A model generated the notes under the pieces. The model did no database searches, had not been told where the DNA came from, and saw only the letters and a program-made list of their open reading frames with translations. The position numbers and the translations under genes are program-made. 64,000 nt of DNA from Jejuia rubra (GTDB taxonomy: Bacteria > Bacteroidota > Bacteroidia > Flavobacteriales > Flavobacteriaceae): NCBI RefSeq assembly GCF_042684665.1, contig NZ_JBHULY010000039.1, forward strand, positions 372,001 through 436,000, given 5' to 3'. Position 1 is the first letter of the stretch, and each line of letters starts with the position of its first letter. Of this stretch, positions 40,971 through 50,042 are shown piece by piece.

Positions 40971-41471
40971 ATGAAAAGAATCCTTTTGGGAATTATCGCC
41001 ATTTTTGCCTTGATATCTTGCAAAAAGCATAAAAATTCAGATAATGAAAAAATTGTGTCTACGGAAGTTGAATATGTTTCATTCGGAAAGACCATTGTGG
41101 ACAGTGATGCCATTGATTCAAATTCGATGTATCCCCATTATTTAATTATGAAAGCAGGAGATAGTGTGCCTTCAAAAGTTAAAGCTAAAGTTACAGGTGT
41201 TTGTCAAGCAAAAGGCTGCTGGATGACCTTAGAGTTACCCAATGATACGGAAATGATGGTAAAGTTTAAGGACTATGGTTTTTTTGTTCCGAAAGATATC
41301 GCCGGCAAGGAAGTTATTGTGAATGGATTGGCTTATGTTACTGAAGTCTCAGTTAATGAACTAAAGCACTATGCAGAAGACGCTGGCAAATCTTCTGAGG
41401 ATATCTCGCTGATTAAAGATTCGAAACGCACGTATTCATTTGAAGCCGATGGTGTTTTAATTGCTCAGTAA
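40971..41471 (+). CDS. DUF4920 domain-containing lipoprotein
   Basis: A 166-residue lipoprotein (MKRILLGIIAIFALISCKKH; lipobox LISC). The conserved core, with KAGDSVPSKVKAKVTGVCQA and KGCWMTLELPNDTEMMVKFK followed by YGFFVPKDIAGKEVIVNG, matches DUF4920; the two Cys (GVCQAKGCW) are a likely metal or disulfide site. Function unknown. Its stop is 2 nt before the TTG start of mnmD, so the two are probably cotranscribed. Confidence 0.87.
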   Translation: MKRILLGIIAIFALISCKKHKNSDNEKIVSTEVEYVSFGKTIVDSDAIDSNSMYPHYLIMKAGDSVPSKVKAKVTGVCQAKGCWMTLELPNDTEMMVKFKDYGFFVPKDIAGKEVIVNGLAYVTEVSVNELKHYAEDAGKSSEDISLIKDSKRTYSFEADGVLIAQ

Positions 41472-41473
41472 TT

Positions 41474-42187
41474 TTGAAGCGTAAAATTATTAAGACGGCG
41501 GACGGTTCCACCACCATTCATTTGCCAGATTGGGATGAAAGCTATCATTCCAAGCATGGGGCCATTCAGGAGGCGTATCACGTGTTTATTAAACATGGGT
41601 TGCATCATTTTTGTCATTCTGTCCCGATAGCTCCCGATAGCCATCGGGACGGGATCGTTTCAGAATCTGGCAATAAAATTTCAATTCTAGAAATAGGTTT
41701 CGGTACCGGTTTGAACGCCTTTATTACCTTGTTGGAGGCAGAAAAACTAAACCTCAATATTGATTATGTAGGGGTTGAGGGTTACCCCGTGGCATTGGAC
41801 GAAATCAAACTTTTAAATTATCCTTCAGAATTGAATATAGAAGATAGAAGTGCTCTTTTTGAAGAAATGCACCAAATATCATGGGAATCTTCACATCAAT
41901 TGGGCAGTCATTTTAAAATTGAAAAACAACATAAAATGTTTGACGCGATTGCCGATTTTGATAAGTTTCACCTAATTTATTTTGATGCTTTTGGTGCAAG
42001 GGTACAACCAGAGCTATGGACGGAATCTATTTTCAAAAAAATGTACGATGCGCTTAAAAAGAGTGGTATTTTGGTTACCTATTCTGCCAAAGGGAGCGTG
42101 AGGCGTGCCATGCAGTCCGCTGGTTTTCAGGTTGAAAAACTGCCTGGTCCTCCCGGGAAACGCGAAATGTTAAGGAGCAGTAAGTAG
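41474..42187 (+). CDS. mnmD: MnmD tRNA wobble-uridine methyltransferase with repeat insertion
   Basis: Methyltransferase completing mnm5(s2)U34 in tRNA, the stand-alone form of the MnmC methyltransferase half. The protein (237 residues) has DGSTTIHLPDWDESYHSKHG, SAM motif ISILEIGFGTGLNAFITLLE, the catalytic-domain region LIYFDAFGARVQPELWTE and LVTYSAKGSVRRAM. TTG 41474 is the start: it begins the family-typical KRKIIKTADGSTTIH. Residues 47-65 are encoded by a 57-bp dispersed repeat inserted between helix KHGLHHF and the SAM motif. Core motifs remain intact. Confidence 0.9.
   Translation: MKRKIIKTADGSTTIHLPDWDESYHSKHGAIQEAYHVFIKHGLHHFCHSVPIAPDSHRDGIVSESGNKISILEIGFGTGLNAFITLLEAEKLNLNIDYVGVEGYPVALDEIKLLNYPSELNIEDRSALFEEMHQISWESSHQLGSHFKIEKQHKMFDAIADFDKFHLIYFDAFGARVQPELWTESIFKKMYDALKKSGILVTYSAKGSVRRAMQSAGFQVEKLPGPPGKREMLRSSK
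41612..41668 (+). repeat. Family F repeat inserted in frame in mnmD
   Basis: The 57-bp element starts TGTCATTCTGTCCCGATAGC. It contains arms GTCCCGAT (41621-41628) and ATCGGGAC (41643-41650) and a tandem 10-bp duplication of TCCCGATAGC (41622-41641), and ends near TTTCAGAATCT. It covers codons 47-65 exactly (CHSVPIAPDSHRDGIVSES), with no stop. A related CCCGATAG palindrome is at 62007-62024. Confidence 0.8.
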
Positions 42188-42337
42188 TGCCAAGTATTCA
42201 TTGGGCAGCCGGTTGCGGATGGGTTTATGTTATGGTTTTCGGTCATTGGCCCATTGTCAAACATCATTTTTCTGTTAAATCAAGCTTAAATCTTTAGCAA
42301 TACCCCTAAGCTTTTCTTATTTTTAATAAAAAAGAAT

Positions 42338-43243
42338 ATGCGGATATTAATTACAGGAGCAACCGGAATGATTGGGCAGAAGATTGTGAAACTTTGCCAC
42401 TCCAAAGGGTATCAAATAAACTATTTAACCACCAGAAAATCTAAGGTCTCTGATAATGAAAACTATCGTGGATTTTATTGGAACCCAAACTCAGGGGAAC
42501 TTGATACTGCATGTTTTGATGGTGTTGATGCTATCATTCATTTAGCAGGTGCGACAATTTCCAAACGATGGACCCCCAGTTATAAAAAAAAGGTTTTAGG
42601 TAGTCGAGTGGAGAGTACCCAATTACTGATTAATGCTTTAAAAGGGGAATCGCATCAGATTAAACAGATTGTTTCCGCTAGTGCTATCGGTATATACCCG
42701 ACTTCAGTAACTAATTATTACGATCAGACACACAAAGAAATAAGCGACTCATTTTTGGGACAGGTCACAAAGGCTTGGGAGAAGGCAGTTGATGGGTTTT
42801 CCCAATTGAATATTAGCATTTCAAAAGTGAGAATCGGATTGGTGCTTTCCGAAAAAGGAGGGGCATTAAAAGAGATGGCAAAACCTATCAAATATGGAAT
42901 TGGTGCGGCTTTTGGAAATGGTAAGCAGTGGCAATCCTGGATACATATTGAAGATTTGGCCAGGCTATTTGTTTTCCTATTGGAGGAAAAACTTTCAGGT
43001 GTTTACAATGGCGTTGGGCCAAATCCAGTATCCAATAGTGAAATGACCAAAACCATAGCTAATGTCCTAAACCGACCTCTATTTCTGCCAAACATCCCAA
43101 AGTTTTTTATGAAATTGGTTTTGGGCGAAATGCATATTATCCTATTTGAAAGTCAGCGCGTGAGTTCTAAAAAAATTGAAAGCAAAGGGTTTGTATTTAA
43201 GTTTCATCACCTGAAGCCTGCTTTGGAGGATTTGCTGGTTTAG
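42338..43243 (+). CDS. TIGR01777-type NAD(P)-dependent epimerase/dehydratase
   Basis: A 301-residue short-chain dehydrogenase/reductase of the extended SDR, TIGR01777 (SulA/YfcH-like) type. The nucleotide-binding motif ITGATGMIGQKIVKLC opens the protein; VDAIIHLAGATISKRWTPSY, SASAIGIYPT and the substrate-side WQSWIHIEDLARLFVFLLE follow, with the DUF1731-like C-terminal end (IPKFFMKLVLGEMHIILFES). The substrate is unknown for the family. It is a single gene. Confidence 0.88.
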   Translation: MRILITGATGMIGQKIVKLCHSKGYQINYLTTRKSKVSDNENYRGFYWNPNSGELDTACFDGVDAIIHLAGATISKRWTPSYKKKVLGSRVESTQLLINALKGESHQIKQIVSASAIGIYPTSVTNYYDQTHKEISDSFLGQVTKAWEKAVDGFSQLNISISKVRIGLVLSEKGGALKEMAKPIKYGIGAAFGNGKQWQSWIHIEDLARLFVFLLEEKLSGVYNGVGPNPVSNSEMTKTIANVLNRPLFLPNIPKFFMKLVLGEMHIILFESQRVSSKKIESKGFVFKFHHLKPALEDLLV

Positions 43244-43276
43244 GGTTTCAAAGGGCATAAACCCCTGAAAAATAAG

Positions 43277-43756
43277 TTACTCCAGACCCATTTCTTCTAT
43301 CATTAAATTGAAATCATACCTTAAATCCTCATGTAGTTTTTCAATGCCTTTTTTGGCTAGCAGCAATTGACGCTGATACATGTTTTGCAATTGAGTACTT
43401 CGTTTTATACTTGGCTTAAATTCTTTCAACTTCTTGCAGAAATAGAGTAGGAGCTCGACTTCGGTTTCTTTTTTTTGAGAATATCGAATAAACTTTTTTA
43501 TGTTCCGTAAAATCTTTCGAACGCTTTTTCGGATGTAATAAAAGCTATCTGTATTAATTGTTTCAAATTCTTCGTCTATAAATGTTTTAACGCTTTCAGC
43601 ATATCCGTTTTCGTCATGGCTTTCAAATAATAAATAGGTGAGCAATTCCTTGTTTTCTTTTTTAAACCTTGCCAACCGCAGGCAAAGCGCCTCCAATTCG
43701 GTTGTTGAAAGTTGCTTCAGTTCTTTTTTTATTTCAACGAGGTTTACAGCTTTCAT
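43277..43756 (-). CDS. Conserved helical protein of unknown function
   Basis: A 159-residue, highly charged all-helical protein (MKAVNLVEIKKELKQLSTTE; KNKELLTYLLFESHD-like segments; RKSVRKILRNIKKFIRYSQK; ending LRYDFNLMIEEMGLE). There is no signal peptide, membrane segment or enzyme motif. I recognise no family; similar helical proteins exist in Flavobacteriaceae. ATG 43756 is preferred over a TTG at 43786 that lies in the terminator of the upstream gene. It lies downstream of the fused E1 gene, but that gene's terminator intervenes. Confidence 0.7.
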   Translation of the reverse strand: MKAVNLVEIKKELKQLSTTELEALCLRLARFKKENKELLTYLLFESHDENGYAESVKTFIDEEFETINTDSFYYIRKSVRKILRNIKKFIRYSQKKETEVELLLYFCKKLKEFKPSIKRSTQLQNMYQRQLLLAKKGIEKLHEDLRYDFNLMIEEMGLE

Positions 43757-43774
43757 TGTCGCTTTTTCTAAAAA

Positions 43775-43804
43775 CAAAAACCACAACTTAAGTTATGGTT
43801 TTTG
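43775..43804 (-). terminator. Terminator of the fused E1 gene
   Basis: CAAAAACCACAACTT / AAGTTATGGTTTTTG arms with one mismatch, about 24 bp after the stop of the minus-strand E1 gene. The A/T flanks suit termination in either direction. Confidence 0.72.
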
Positions 43805-43827
43805 ATGTATTATTGTTCTGAATAAAT

Positions 43828-46239
43828 TTATCTCAATTTAGGAAAATCAGTAGGGTTTAATTCGTGCATCACTTCATAAACCGCCTCAAAAATATCTTCA
43901 GCCGAAGGTTTAGAAAAGTAATCCCCGTCATTTCCGTAAGCCGGTCTATGGGCTTTGGCCGTTACGGTTTTTGGTGCGCTATCCATATATTGAAACGCAT
44001 TTTGCTCATTTAAAATATGATCCATAATATAGGCGGATGCACCTCCAGGAACATCCTCGTCTATGACCATTACCCGATTGGTTTTTGCAATACTTTTCAC
44101 AATATCATGATGGATGTCCAACGGCACCAAGGATTGGATGTCAATAATTTCGGTATCAATCCCAACAGCTAAAAGTTCTTTTGAGGCCTGTTCCACTAGA
44201 CGCAACGTAGAGCCATAGGAAACCAACGTAATGTCAGGGCCTTCCTTAACGGTTTCGACAATACCCACGGGGGTTTTAAAATTCCCCATATTCATTGGTC
44301 GGCGCTCTTTCAATCGATAACCATTTAAGCACTCGACAATTAATGCTGGCTCGTCACTCAGCAACAGCGTATTGTAAAAGCCTGCGGCTTTGGTCATGTT
44401 TCTGGGCACTAAAACATAAACCCCTCGGATTAAATTTAAAAGCCCTCCCATTTGCGATCCGGAGTGCCAAATACCTTCCAATCGGTGCCCGCGCGTTCTA
44501 ATAATCAGAGGAGCTTTTTGACGTCCTTTTGTGCGGTAGTGCAATGTAGCCAAATCGTCACTTATAACGTTTAAGGCGTATAAAATATAATCCAAATATT
44601 GGATTTCAGCAATAGGCCGTAAACCTCTAAGTGCCAATCCAATACCTTGTCCTATTATCGTAGCTTCCCTGATTCCAGCATCTGCAATTCTGGTTTCTCC
44701 GTACTTAGCTTGTAGTCCTTCCAAACCTTGGTTAACGTCGCCAATATTCCCAGTATCTTCACCAAAAACCATCAGTTCGGGATGTTTTTGAAAAAGGGCG
44801 TCAAAATTATCCCTAATGATAATTCTGCCGTCTACTAATTCTGCATTGTCATCGTAAATAGGTTGCACTTCGGTGACATGTCGTGCTGATTTATCCGTTT
44901 CGCAATACAAGTGCGAACTAAATTTTGGTTGTATCTCTTGGAAATAGGCATCAATCCATTCTCGCAGTGCAGTACTTTCATTGGATGCATCTCCAATAAC
45001 ATATCTTAAGGCCTTTCTGGCATGAGTTAATATATCTTTACGAGTTGGCTCGTTTATGGTAACCAATGCATCTTTAAGTTTGGATATGAAAACCCCATTT
45101 GAACTTTTAGAAGAAAGATCACTCAATAACGAAACCAATTCGTTTCGGTTCTTTTTTATAGGCGCCAAAAACGTATTCCAAGCTTTTGTTTTGCTCTGCT
45201 TGACCTCGCGCTTGATAGTGCGCTCAATATTGGTTAGGGTTTCGTTTGTTGCAATTCCACTTTCTATTATCCACTCACGCATTTTTTTGTTGCAATCAAA
45301 TTCAGATTCCCAACGTAGGCGCTCACCACTTTTATAGCGTTCATGAGACCCCGAAGTAGAATGCCCTTGCGGCTGTGTTAATTCCGTAACATGGATTAAA
45401 ACAGGTACGTGTTCCTCGCGGGCAATGGCACCAGCTTCCAAATAGGTTTCCATAATATTGGGATAATCCCAACCTTTAACGCGCAATATTTCAAAGCCTT
45501 TATTATCCTTATCTCTTTGAAAACCTTTAAGTATTTCTGAAATATTCTCTTTAGTAGTTTGGTATTTGGCGTGAACCGAAATACCATACTCGTCATCCCA
45601 AATACTGATCACTAACGGAATTTGAAGTACCCCTGCTGCATTGATCGTTTCCAAAAATAAACCCTCACTGGTACTTGCATTTCCTATAGTGCCCCATGCC
45701 ACTTCATTACCATTTACAGAAAACTTACTGGCATTAACATTTTTTAGTTCCTTGTATACTTTGGAAGCTTGAGCCAATCCTAAAAGTCGTGGCATTTGCC
45801 CAGCAGTAGGTGAGATGTCTGAGCTGGAATTGTATTGTTTGGTAAGGTCCTTCCAATTACCGTTTTCGTCAATACTATGTGTTACAAAATGTCCACCCAT
45901 TTGACGGCCTGCCGACATGGGCTCCAGTTTTAAATCGGTATTGGCGTAAAGGCCGGCAAAAAACTGTTCCACAGTAAGTTCTCCAATGGCCATCATAAAA
46001 GTTTGGTCTCGATAGTAGCCCGATCGCCAATCCCCTTTCTTAAAAGCTTTGGCCATTGCTAACTGTGGTACTTCCTTGCCATCACCAAAAATGCCGAACT
46101 TGGCTTTTCCGGTTAAAACCTCCCTTCGGCCCAGCAAACTACATTCACGACTTTGCACAGCGATTTTATAATCGTTTAATACTTCTGCTTTAAAATCGTC
46201 GAATGAAATTTTGTTTTTTAGGTCTGAGGTAGGTTCCAT
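43828..46239 (-). CDS. Branched-chain 2-oxoacid dehydrogenase E1, fused alpha and beta subunits
   Basis: Thiamin-diphosphate-dependent E1 component decarboxylating branched 2-oxoacids (from IlvE) for the dehydrogenase complex. The 803-residue chain joins E1 alpha (GYYRDQTFMMAIGELTVEQF, SAGRQMGGHF, IGNASTSEGLFLETINAAGV with the ThDP/Mg region) to E1 beta (from about residue 465: LMVFGEDTGNIGDVNQGLEG, DAGIREATIIGQGIGLALRG, IRTRGHRLEGIWHSGSQMGG). The single-chain form is usual in Bacteroidota. ATG 46239 gives the MEPTSDLKNK start; a longer frame adds unsupported residues. E2 and E3 genes are not in the window. Confidence 0.92.
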   Translation of the reverse strand: MEPTSDLKNKISFDDFKAEVLNDYKIAVQSRECSLLGRREVLTGKAKFGIFGDGKEVPQLAMAKAFKKGDWRSGYYRDQTFMMAIGELTVEQFFAGLYANTDLKLEPMSAGRQMGGHFVTHSIDENGNWKDLTKQYNSSSDISPTAGQMPRLLGLAQASKVYKELKNVNASKFSVNGNEVAWGTIGNASTSEGLFLETINAAGVLQIPLVISIWDDEYGISVHAKYQTTKENISEILKGFQRDKDNKGFEILRVKGWDYPNIMETYLEAGAIAREEHVPVLIHVTELTQPQGHSTSGSHERYKSGERLRWESEFDCNKKMREWIIESGIATNETLTNIERTIKREVKQSKTKAWNTFLAPIKKNRNELVSLLSDLSSKSSNGVFISKLKDALVTINEPTRKDILTHARKALRYVIGDASNESTALREWIDAYFQEIQPKFSSHLYCETDKSARHVTEVQPIYDDNAELVDGRIIIRDNFDALFQKHPELMVFGEDTGNIGDVNQGLEGLQAKYGETRIADAGIREATIIGQGIGLALRGLRPIAEIQYLDYILYALNVISDDLATLHYRTKGRQKAPLIIRTRGHRLEGIWHSGSQMGGLLNLIRGVYVLVPRNMTKAAGFYNTLLLSDEPALIVECLNGYRLKERRPMNMGNFKTPVGIVETVKEGPDITLVSYGSTLRLVEQASKELLAVGIDTEIIDIQSLVPLDIHHDIVKSIAKTNRVMVIDEDVPGGASAYIMDHILNEQNAFQYMDSAPKTVTAKAHRPAYGNDGDYFSKPSAEDIFEAVYEVMHELNPTDFPKLR

Positions 46240-46394
46240 GTTAGGTGGTTGAAAATGCATGCAAATTTAAGGCTTTTTCAACTTTATTGCAAAATATGAA
46301 GTAATTTAAAACCTTACGATTTTAAAATAACTTAGGCTTTGTTTTGAAAATATTATGGAAAATTCAAAAAAAATGGGATAAAACATATAATAAT

Positions 46395-49226
46395 TTAAAA
46401 CCAACGCCTTCTGAATAGCCCAAGAAGTACCTCGGGGTCCACAGTGAATTTAAACCTGATTTTTTGGTCATACCCAGGTTGGGCAATTTCCCAACCTAAG
46501 TTGGAATATATTGGAAAGTACACCTCAAAATAGTCCGTAACCAAATCAATTCGGATACCTGAGTCGTAAACAAACTTTGGTGATTTAAACTTATTTTTCA
46601 CAAGGCCAAAATCCCCGTAGGCCAATATATATCGCCAAATACTGGTACTAACATTAGCCGTAGTCATCCATTGATTTGCAAAAGGTACTTCTAATTTTGA
46701 TTTAAACCCACCTTCCGCATCGATATACTGCTGGCTAAAAATACCTGTGTCTTCCGATCTTCCAAGGTAATTGTAATCGAATAAATAATCCGTTGGGCGG
46801 TCCAATGCAAAGCTGAAATAATCCGAATCGGCTTCTGTATTATTTTCGATAAACAATCCAGCGAAGAATCTTAAATTCAATTGACGATTGCTTTGGAACA
46901 ACTTCCGAAATTCATAATTAAAGGCAACCTTGCTAAAGTTTTTGGCTAATTGAAAATCTGCATACCACTTACTAAATACCAATAAATTATCATTTGAATT
47001 GATATAACGAGCATTAAACACACTATAATTGGGTTCGTCGTTGTCAGAAATATTTAGAACGTCTTCATCCCTGTGGATGTCTAAAAATCTAAATCTTAAG
47101 GCCTTTCTAATATTAGAGCGAAAGTCATTGTCGTCACGAAACAAAAAGGTCAGGCTGGGTGAGATTCTTCTAAAAAATAAATCTTGGGCATAAGACCTAT
47201 ACGAGACTCCAATGCCGTAGTTGAGCGCATAAAGGTTCCTGTTTTCAAAATTATGGGTCATCGATAACGAAGTGGAACCGGTAAGCTGCTTGGAATTAAG
47301 CGAGTACTGCGGTTGGATTTTATATTTAAAATTTCGGCGTAAAAGTGTGCCGTTATATAGTTTAATCCCTAAATTCAAACCATCATAAATATTATTGAAC
47401 TCTACAATTGGCATCAAAAATACTTGGTTGAAGTTGGGGTCTTCAATATCTTTTAAAAGTCTAAACTGAAAGGGTTTGTTGTTGAAAAAGAAGCCTTTAT
47501 CGGATTTGTAATTATCCCTTAAATTAAACTCAGGAGCGGCATTGTTGTAGTTTAAAATAAACTTATCGGCCCCGTTATTTGGAATTGCAACTCTTTTTTC
47601 GTCTTGAATGTCCTCAACCCAATACTTTGAGAGAATGCTGTCGTTCTTCAGCGTATATAAGGAAACGGGCATACTATTGTCCCGCTTATTTTTGATAACC
47701 AGCGCAATGGAATCATTGGTTTTTGAGACTTCTTTTATTTTAAAGTCTATCTTTTTTCGTGTTTGGAGATAATCCGTAAAAAACCAGTCAACATCCTTTT
47801 CTGTTCTTGATTTCAATAAGGTTTCAAAGTCTTTGGTGGTTACAGTTTTAAGCTTGTATGCCCTTAAGAAATCCTTTAGAGTGGTTTCAAGGATATCTTT
47901 GTTTATGAAATCGTCCAAGTATCTTAACCCAACGCCAGCTTTATATTTGCTTGCAATATTACTGTTGAATTTCATCAAGGAGTCCTTCGCCATTGCAACG
48001 GGCTGGTCTCTATTTGCTCGTGCCATAAGCATGTATGCCAGGGAGTATTTATCATTGTAATGAAGATCGGCGGCATGAAAAGCTCGTAGGCCCCAAATGT
48101 TGGACAGCACCCCAAAAAATTTCATATCAGGGTAGTTCATTTCAACATATTTCATCAAGAAATAAATTTGAATGCTATCCAAAATCCAATGATCCTCTCT
48201 AGGATTTACAATAAGAATGTTTTTGAGATAGTTGTGCAACGCTACCTTCAATAGCATCATTTCGTACTCAAAACTATCAGGATAGGGTTGCAAAAAGTTT
48301 GGTAAAAAGTTTAGGCCATACACAGGATCTTTGTCATTGTCAATTTTTGTCAACAATAGTTTTTCATGAGGGTACTCACCAAGATTTTCATACATAAAAT
48401 TGATGACCCTATCCGTAATTAAAACTTTTTCAACAAGTTTAAGGTCGAAATCCTTCATGTTGGTAACCAACTCAACCTTATCGCTCTTAATAGATTTGAA
48501 TTCAGCCGTTTTATTCAAAAATAATTTATTGTTGTTCCGGTCTTTACCTTCAAAAACTTTAACGATTCTATCATCAAATTCTACTGATTTAACTTCATTT
48601 AACTCCGATGTAACAGTATAGTTTTTTGGATAAGAAATTTCGAGATTAACATCAGCTTTTGGTATAAATAAATCATTTAGGTTTTTATTACTATAATACT
48701 GCCATTCAGTATTATATACTGCTGGGGTTATATACCAATACTTCAAATTCAAATCACCATCTTTTGTAAAGCCGTAACTGGTAAATTGATCACTGGGGAG
48801 CTTCACAGTATATTTTAAATCTATGGTGTATGAACTGCCCGGAGATAAAGGTGTTTTAAGATGGACTTCAATAACATCCACTTGTTTTGGAAGTCTGCTA
48901 AAGTGCAAACTGTCTCCATCTTGTTTGATGTATCCTATTTCCGAATAGCCTCTATCTTCATTTTTTGCCAAATGGAACTTATTAACGTATTCGTCGGCTA
49001 AACGTTTTGCCAAAGGGGTATTTTTATTAGAAAAACTATTGCTCCAGTCGTTCAAATAAATCGTGGATAGGGTGTCGTCTGAAGTATTGTGATATTCAAT
49101 GGTTTGCGAAATCGCGATGAGCTTCTTTTCCATATTGAAATAAGCACTCACGTCCATTCGATTTTGACCAAAACCAATGAGCAGATTGAGAAGTGTTATT
49201 ATGGTAACTAAATAGCGAAGCTTCAA
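46395..49226 (-). CDS. M1-aminopeptidase-like envelope protein with degenerate active site and C-terminal barrel
   Basis: A 943-residue exported protein (signal KLRYLVTIITLLNLLIGFGQ). Residues about 25-500 follow the gluzincin/M1 aminopeptidase fold (strand-rich N domain, then LTDRVINFMYENLGEYPHEK-type helix and YGLNFLPNFLQ). Where HExxH is expected the sequence is LHNYLKNILIV, and the usual glutamate helix is SIQIYFLMKYVE, so zinc catalysis is probably lost. From about residue 580 on, repeated amphipathic strands ending GLFRRRWF suggest an outer-membrane barrel. Start is TTG. Its role is unknown; a protein-binding or assembly function is possible. Confidence 0.8.
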   Translation of the reverse strand: MKLRYLVTIITLLNLLIGFGQNRMDVSAYFNMEKKLIAISQTIEYHNTSDDTLSTIYLNDWSNSFSNKNTPLAKRLADEYVNKFHLAKNEDRGYSEIGYIKQDGDSLHFSRLPKQVDVIEVHLKTPLSPGSSYTIDLKYTVKLPSDQFTSYGFTKDGDLNLKYWYITPAVYNTEWQYYSNKNLNDLFIPKADVNLEISYPKNYTVTSELNEVKSVEFDDRIVKVFEGKDRNNNKLFLNKTAEFKSIKSDKVELVTNMKDFDLKLVEKVLITDRVINFMYENLGEYPHEKLLLTKIDNDKDPVYGLNFLPNFLQPYPDSFEYEMMLLKVALHNYLKNILIVNPREDHWILDSIQIYFLMKYVEMNYPDMKFFGVLSNIWGLRAFHAADLHYNDKYSLAYMLMARANRDQPVAMAKDSLMKFNSNIASKYKAGVGLRYLDDFINKDILETTLKDFLRAYKLKTVTTKDFETLLKSRTEKDVDWFFTDYLQTRKKIDFKIKEVSKTNDSIALVIKNKRDNSMPVSLYTLKNDSILSKYWVEDIQDEKRVAIPNNGADKFILNYNNAAPEFNLRDNYKSDKGFFFNNKPFQFRLLKDIEDPNFNQVFLMPIVEFNNIYDGLNLGIKLYNGTLLRRNFKYKIQPQYSLNSKQLTGSTSLSMTHNFENRNLYALNYGIGVSYRSYAQDLFFRRISPSLTFLFRDDNDFRSNIRKALRFRFLDIHRDEDVLNISDNDEPNYSVFNARYINSNDNLLVFSKWYADFQLAKNFSKVAFNYEFRKLFQSNRQLNLRFFAGLFIENNTEADSDYFSFALDRPTDYLFDYNYLGRSEDTGIFSQQYIDAEGGFKSKLEVPFANQWMTTANVSTSIWRYILAYGDFGLVKNKFKSPKFVYDSGIRIDLVTDYFEVYFPIYSNLGWEIAQPGYDQKIRFKFTVDPEVLLGLFRRRWF

Positions 49227-49339
49227 ATTTGTTACTATTTGCTTGGGTTCATATTCGTTTAAGGCGACGCAATATAATGAAATATAGCGTCCGTTTTAAT
49301 AAAACGTGTTTAACAGTCAGATAATTGCGGTATTTCTAA

Positions 49340-50029
49340 TTAGAAATTTGGGCTCAATGCCGAACCATTGTAGAAAGCGTCTAGAATCTCAATCACTTCA
49401 TCCTCTGTGTCTACTAAATGAATGAGATCCAAATCTTTCGGACTAATATTTTGATATTGTTCTAAAAGAGTAGATTTTATCCAGTCCACTAGGCCCTTCC
49501 AAAATTCCTTACCTACTAGAATGATTGGGAATTGTTCTATTTTATGGGTTTGAATAAGTGTCATCGCCTCAAAAAATTCATCTAATGTGCCAAATCCACC
49601 GGGCATCACCACGAAACCTTGGGAATACTTGACGAACATTACTTTCCTAACAAAAAAATAGTCAAAATCCAGATTCTTGTCAGAGTCTATATATGGATTG
49701 TCGTGTTGTTCAAAGGGCAGGTCAATGTTAAGACCCACTGATGTACCGCCACCTAAATGAGCACCTTTATTTCCAGCTTCCATAATCCCGGGGCCTCCAC
49801 CGGTAATGACACCGTACCCAGCTTCAACGATTTTTTTGGCCACTCTTTCTGTTAACTGATAATATTTATGGCCAGGTTTGGTACGAGCAGAGCCAAAAAT
49901 GGATACACATGGCCCTATTTTGCTCATTCTTTCGAATCCAGTAACGAATTCGCCCATAATCTTAAAAATGGCCCAAGAATCGTTGGTTTTGATCTCGTTC
50001 CAACTCTTATGACGTTGTTCTTTTCTCAT
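49340..50029 (-). CDS. LOG-family (TIGR00730) Rossmann protein
   Basis: A 229-residue member of the lysine-decarboxylase-like/LOG family, known in several organisms to hydrolyse nucleoside 5'-monophosphates of the cytokinin riboside type. The signature PGGFGTLDEFFEAMT is present, together with GYGVITGGGPGIMEAGNKGA for ribose phosphate binding. Length fits the longer LOG forms. It lies 13 bp downstream of uvrA on the same strand and is likely cotranscribed, but no functional link is known. Confidence 0.9.
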   Translation of the reverse strand: MRKEQRHKSWNEIKTNDSWAIFKIMGEFVTGFERMSKIGPCVSIFGSARTKPGHKYYQLTERVAKKIVEAGYGVITGGGPGIMEAGNKGAHLGGGTSVGLNIDLPFEQHDNPYIDSDKNLDFDYFFVRKVMFVKYSQGFVVMPGGFGTLDEFFEAMTLIQTHKIEQFPIILVGKEFWKGLVDWIKSTLLEQYQNISPKDLDLIHLVDTEDEVIEILDAFYNGSALSPNF

Positions 50030-50042
50030 TTCAATTCAATTT

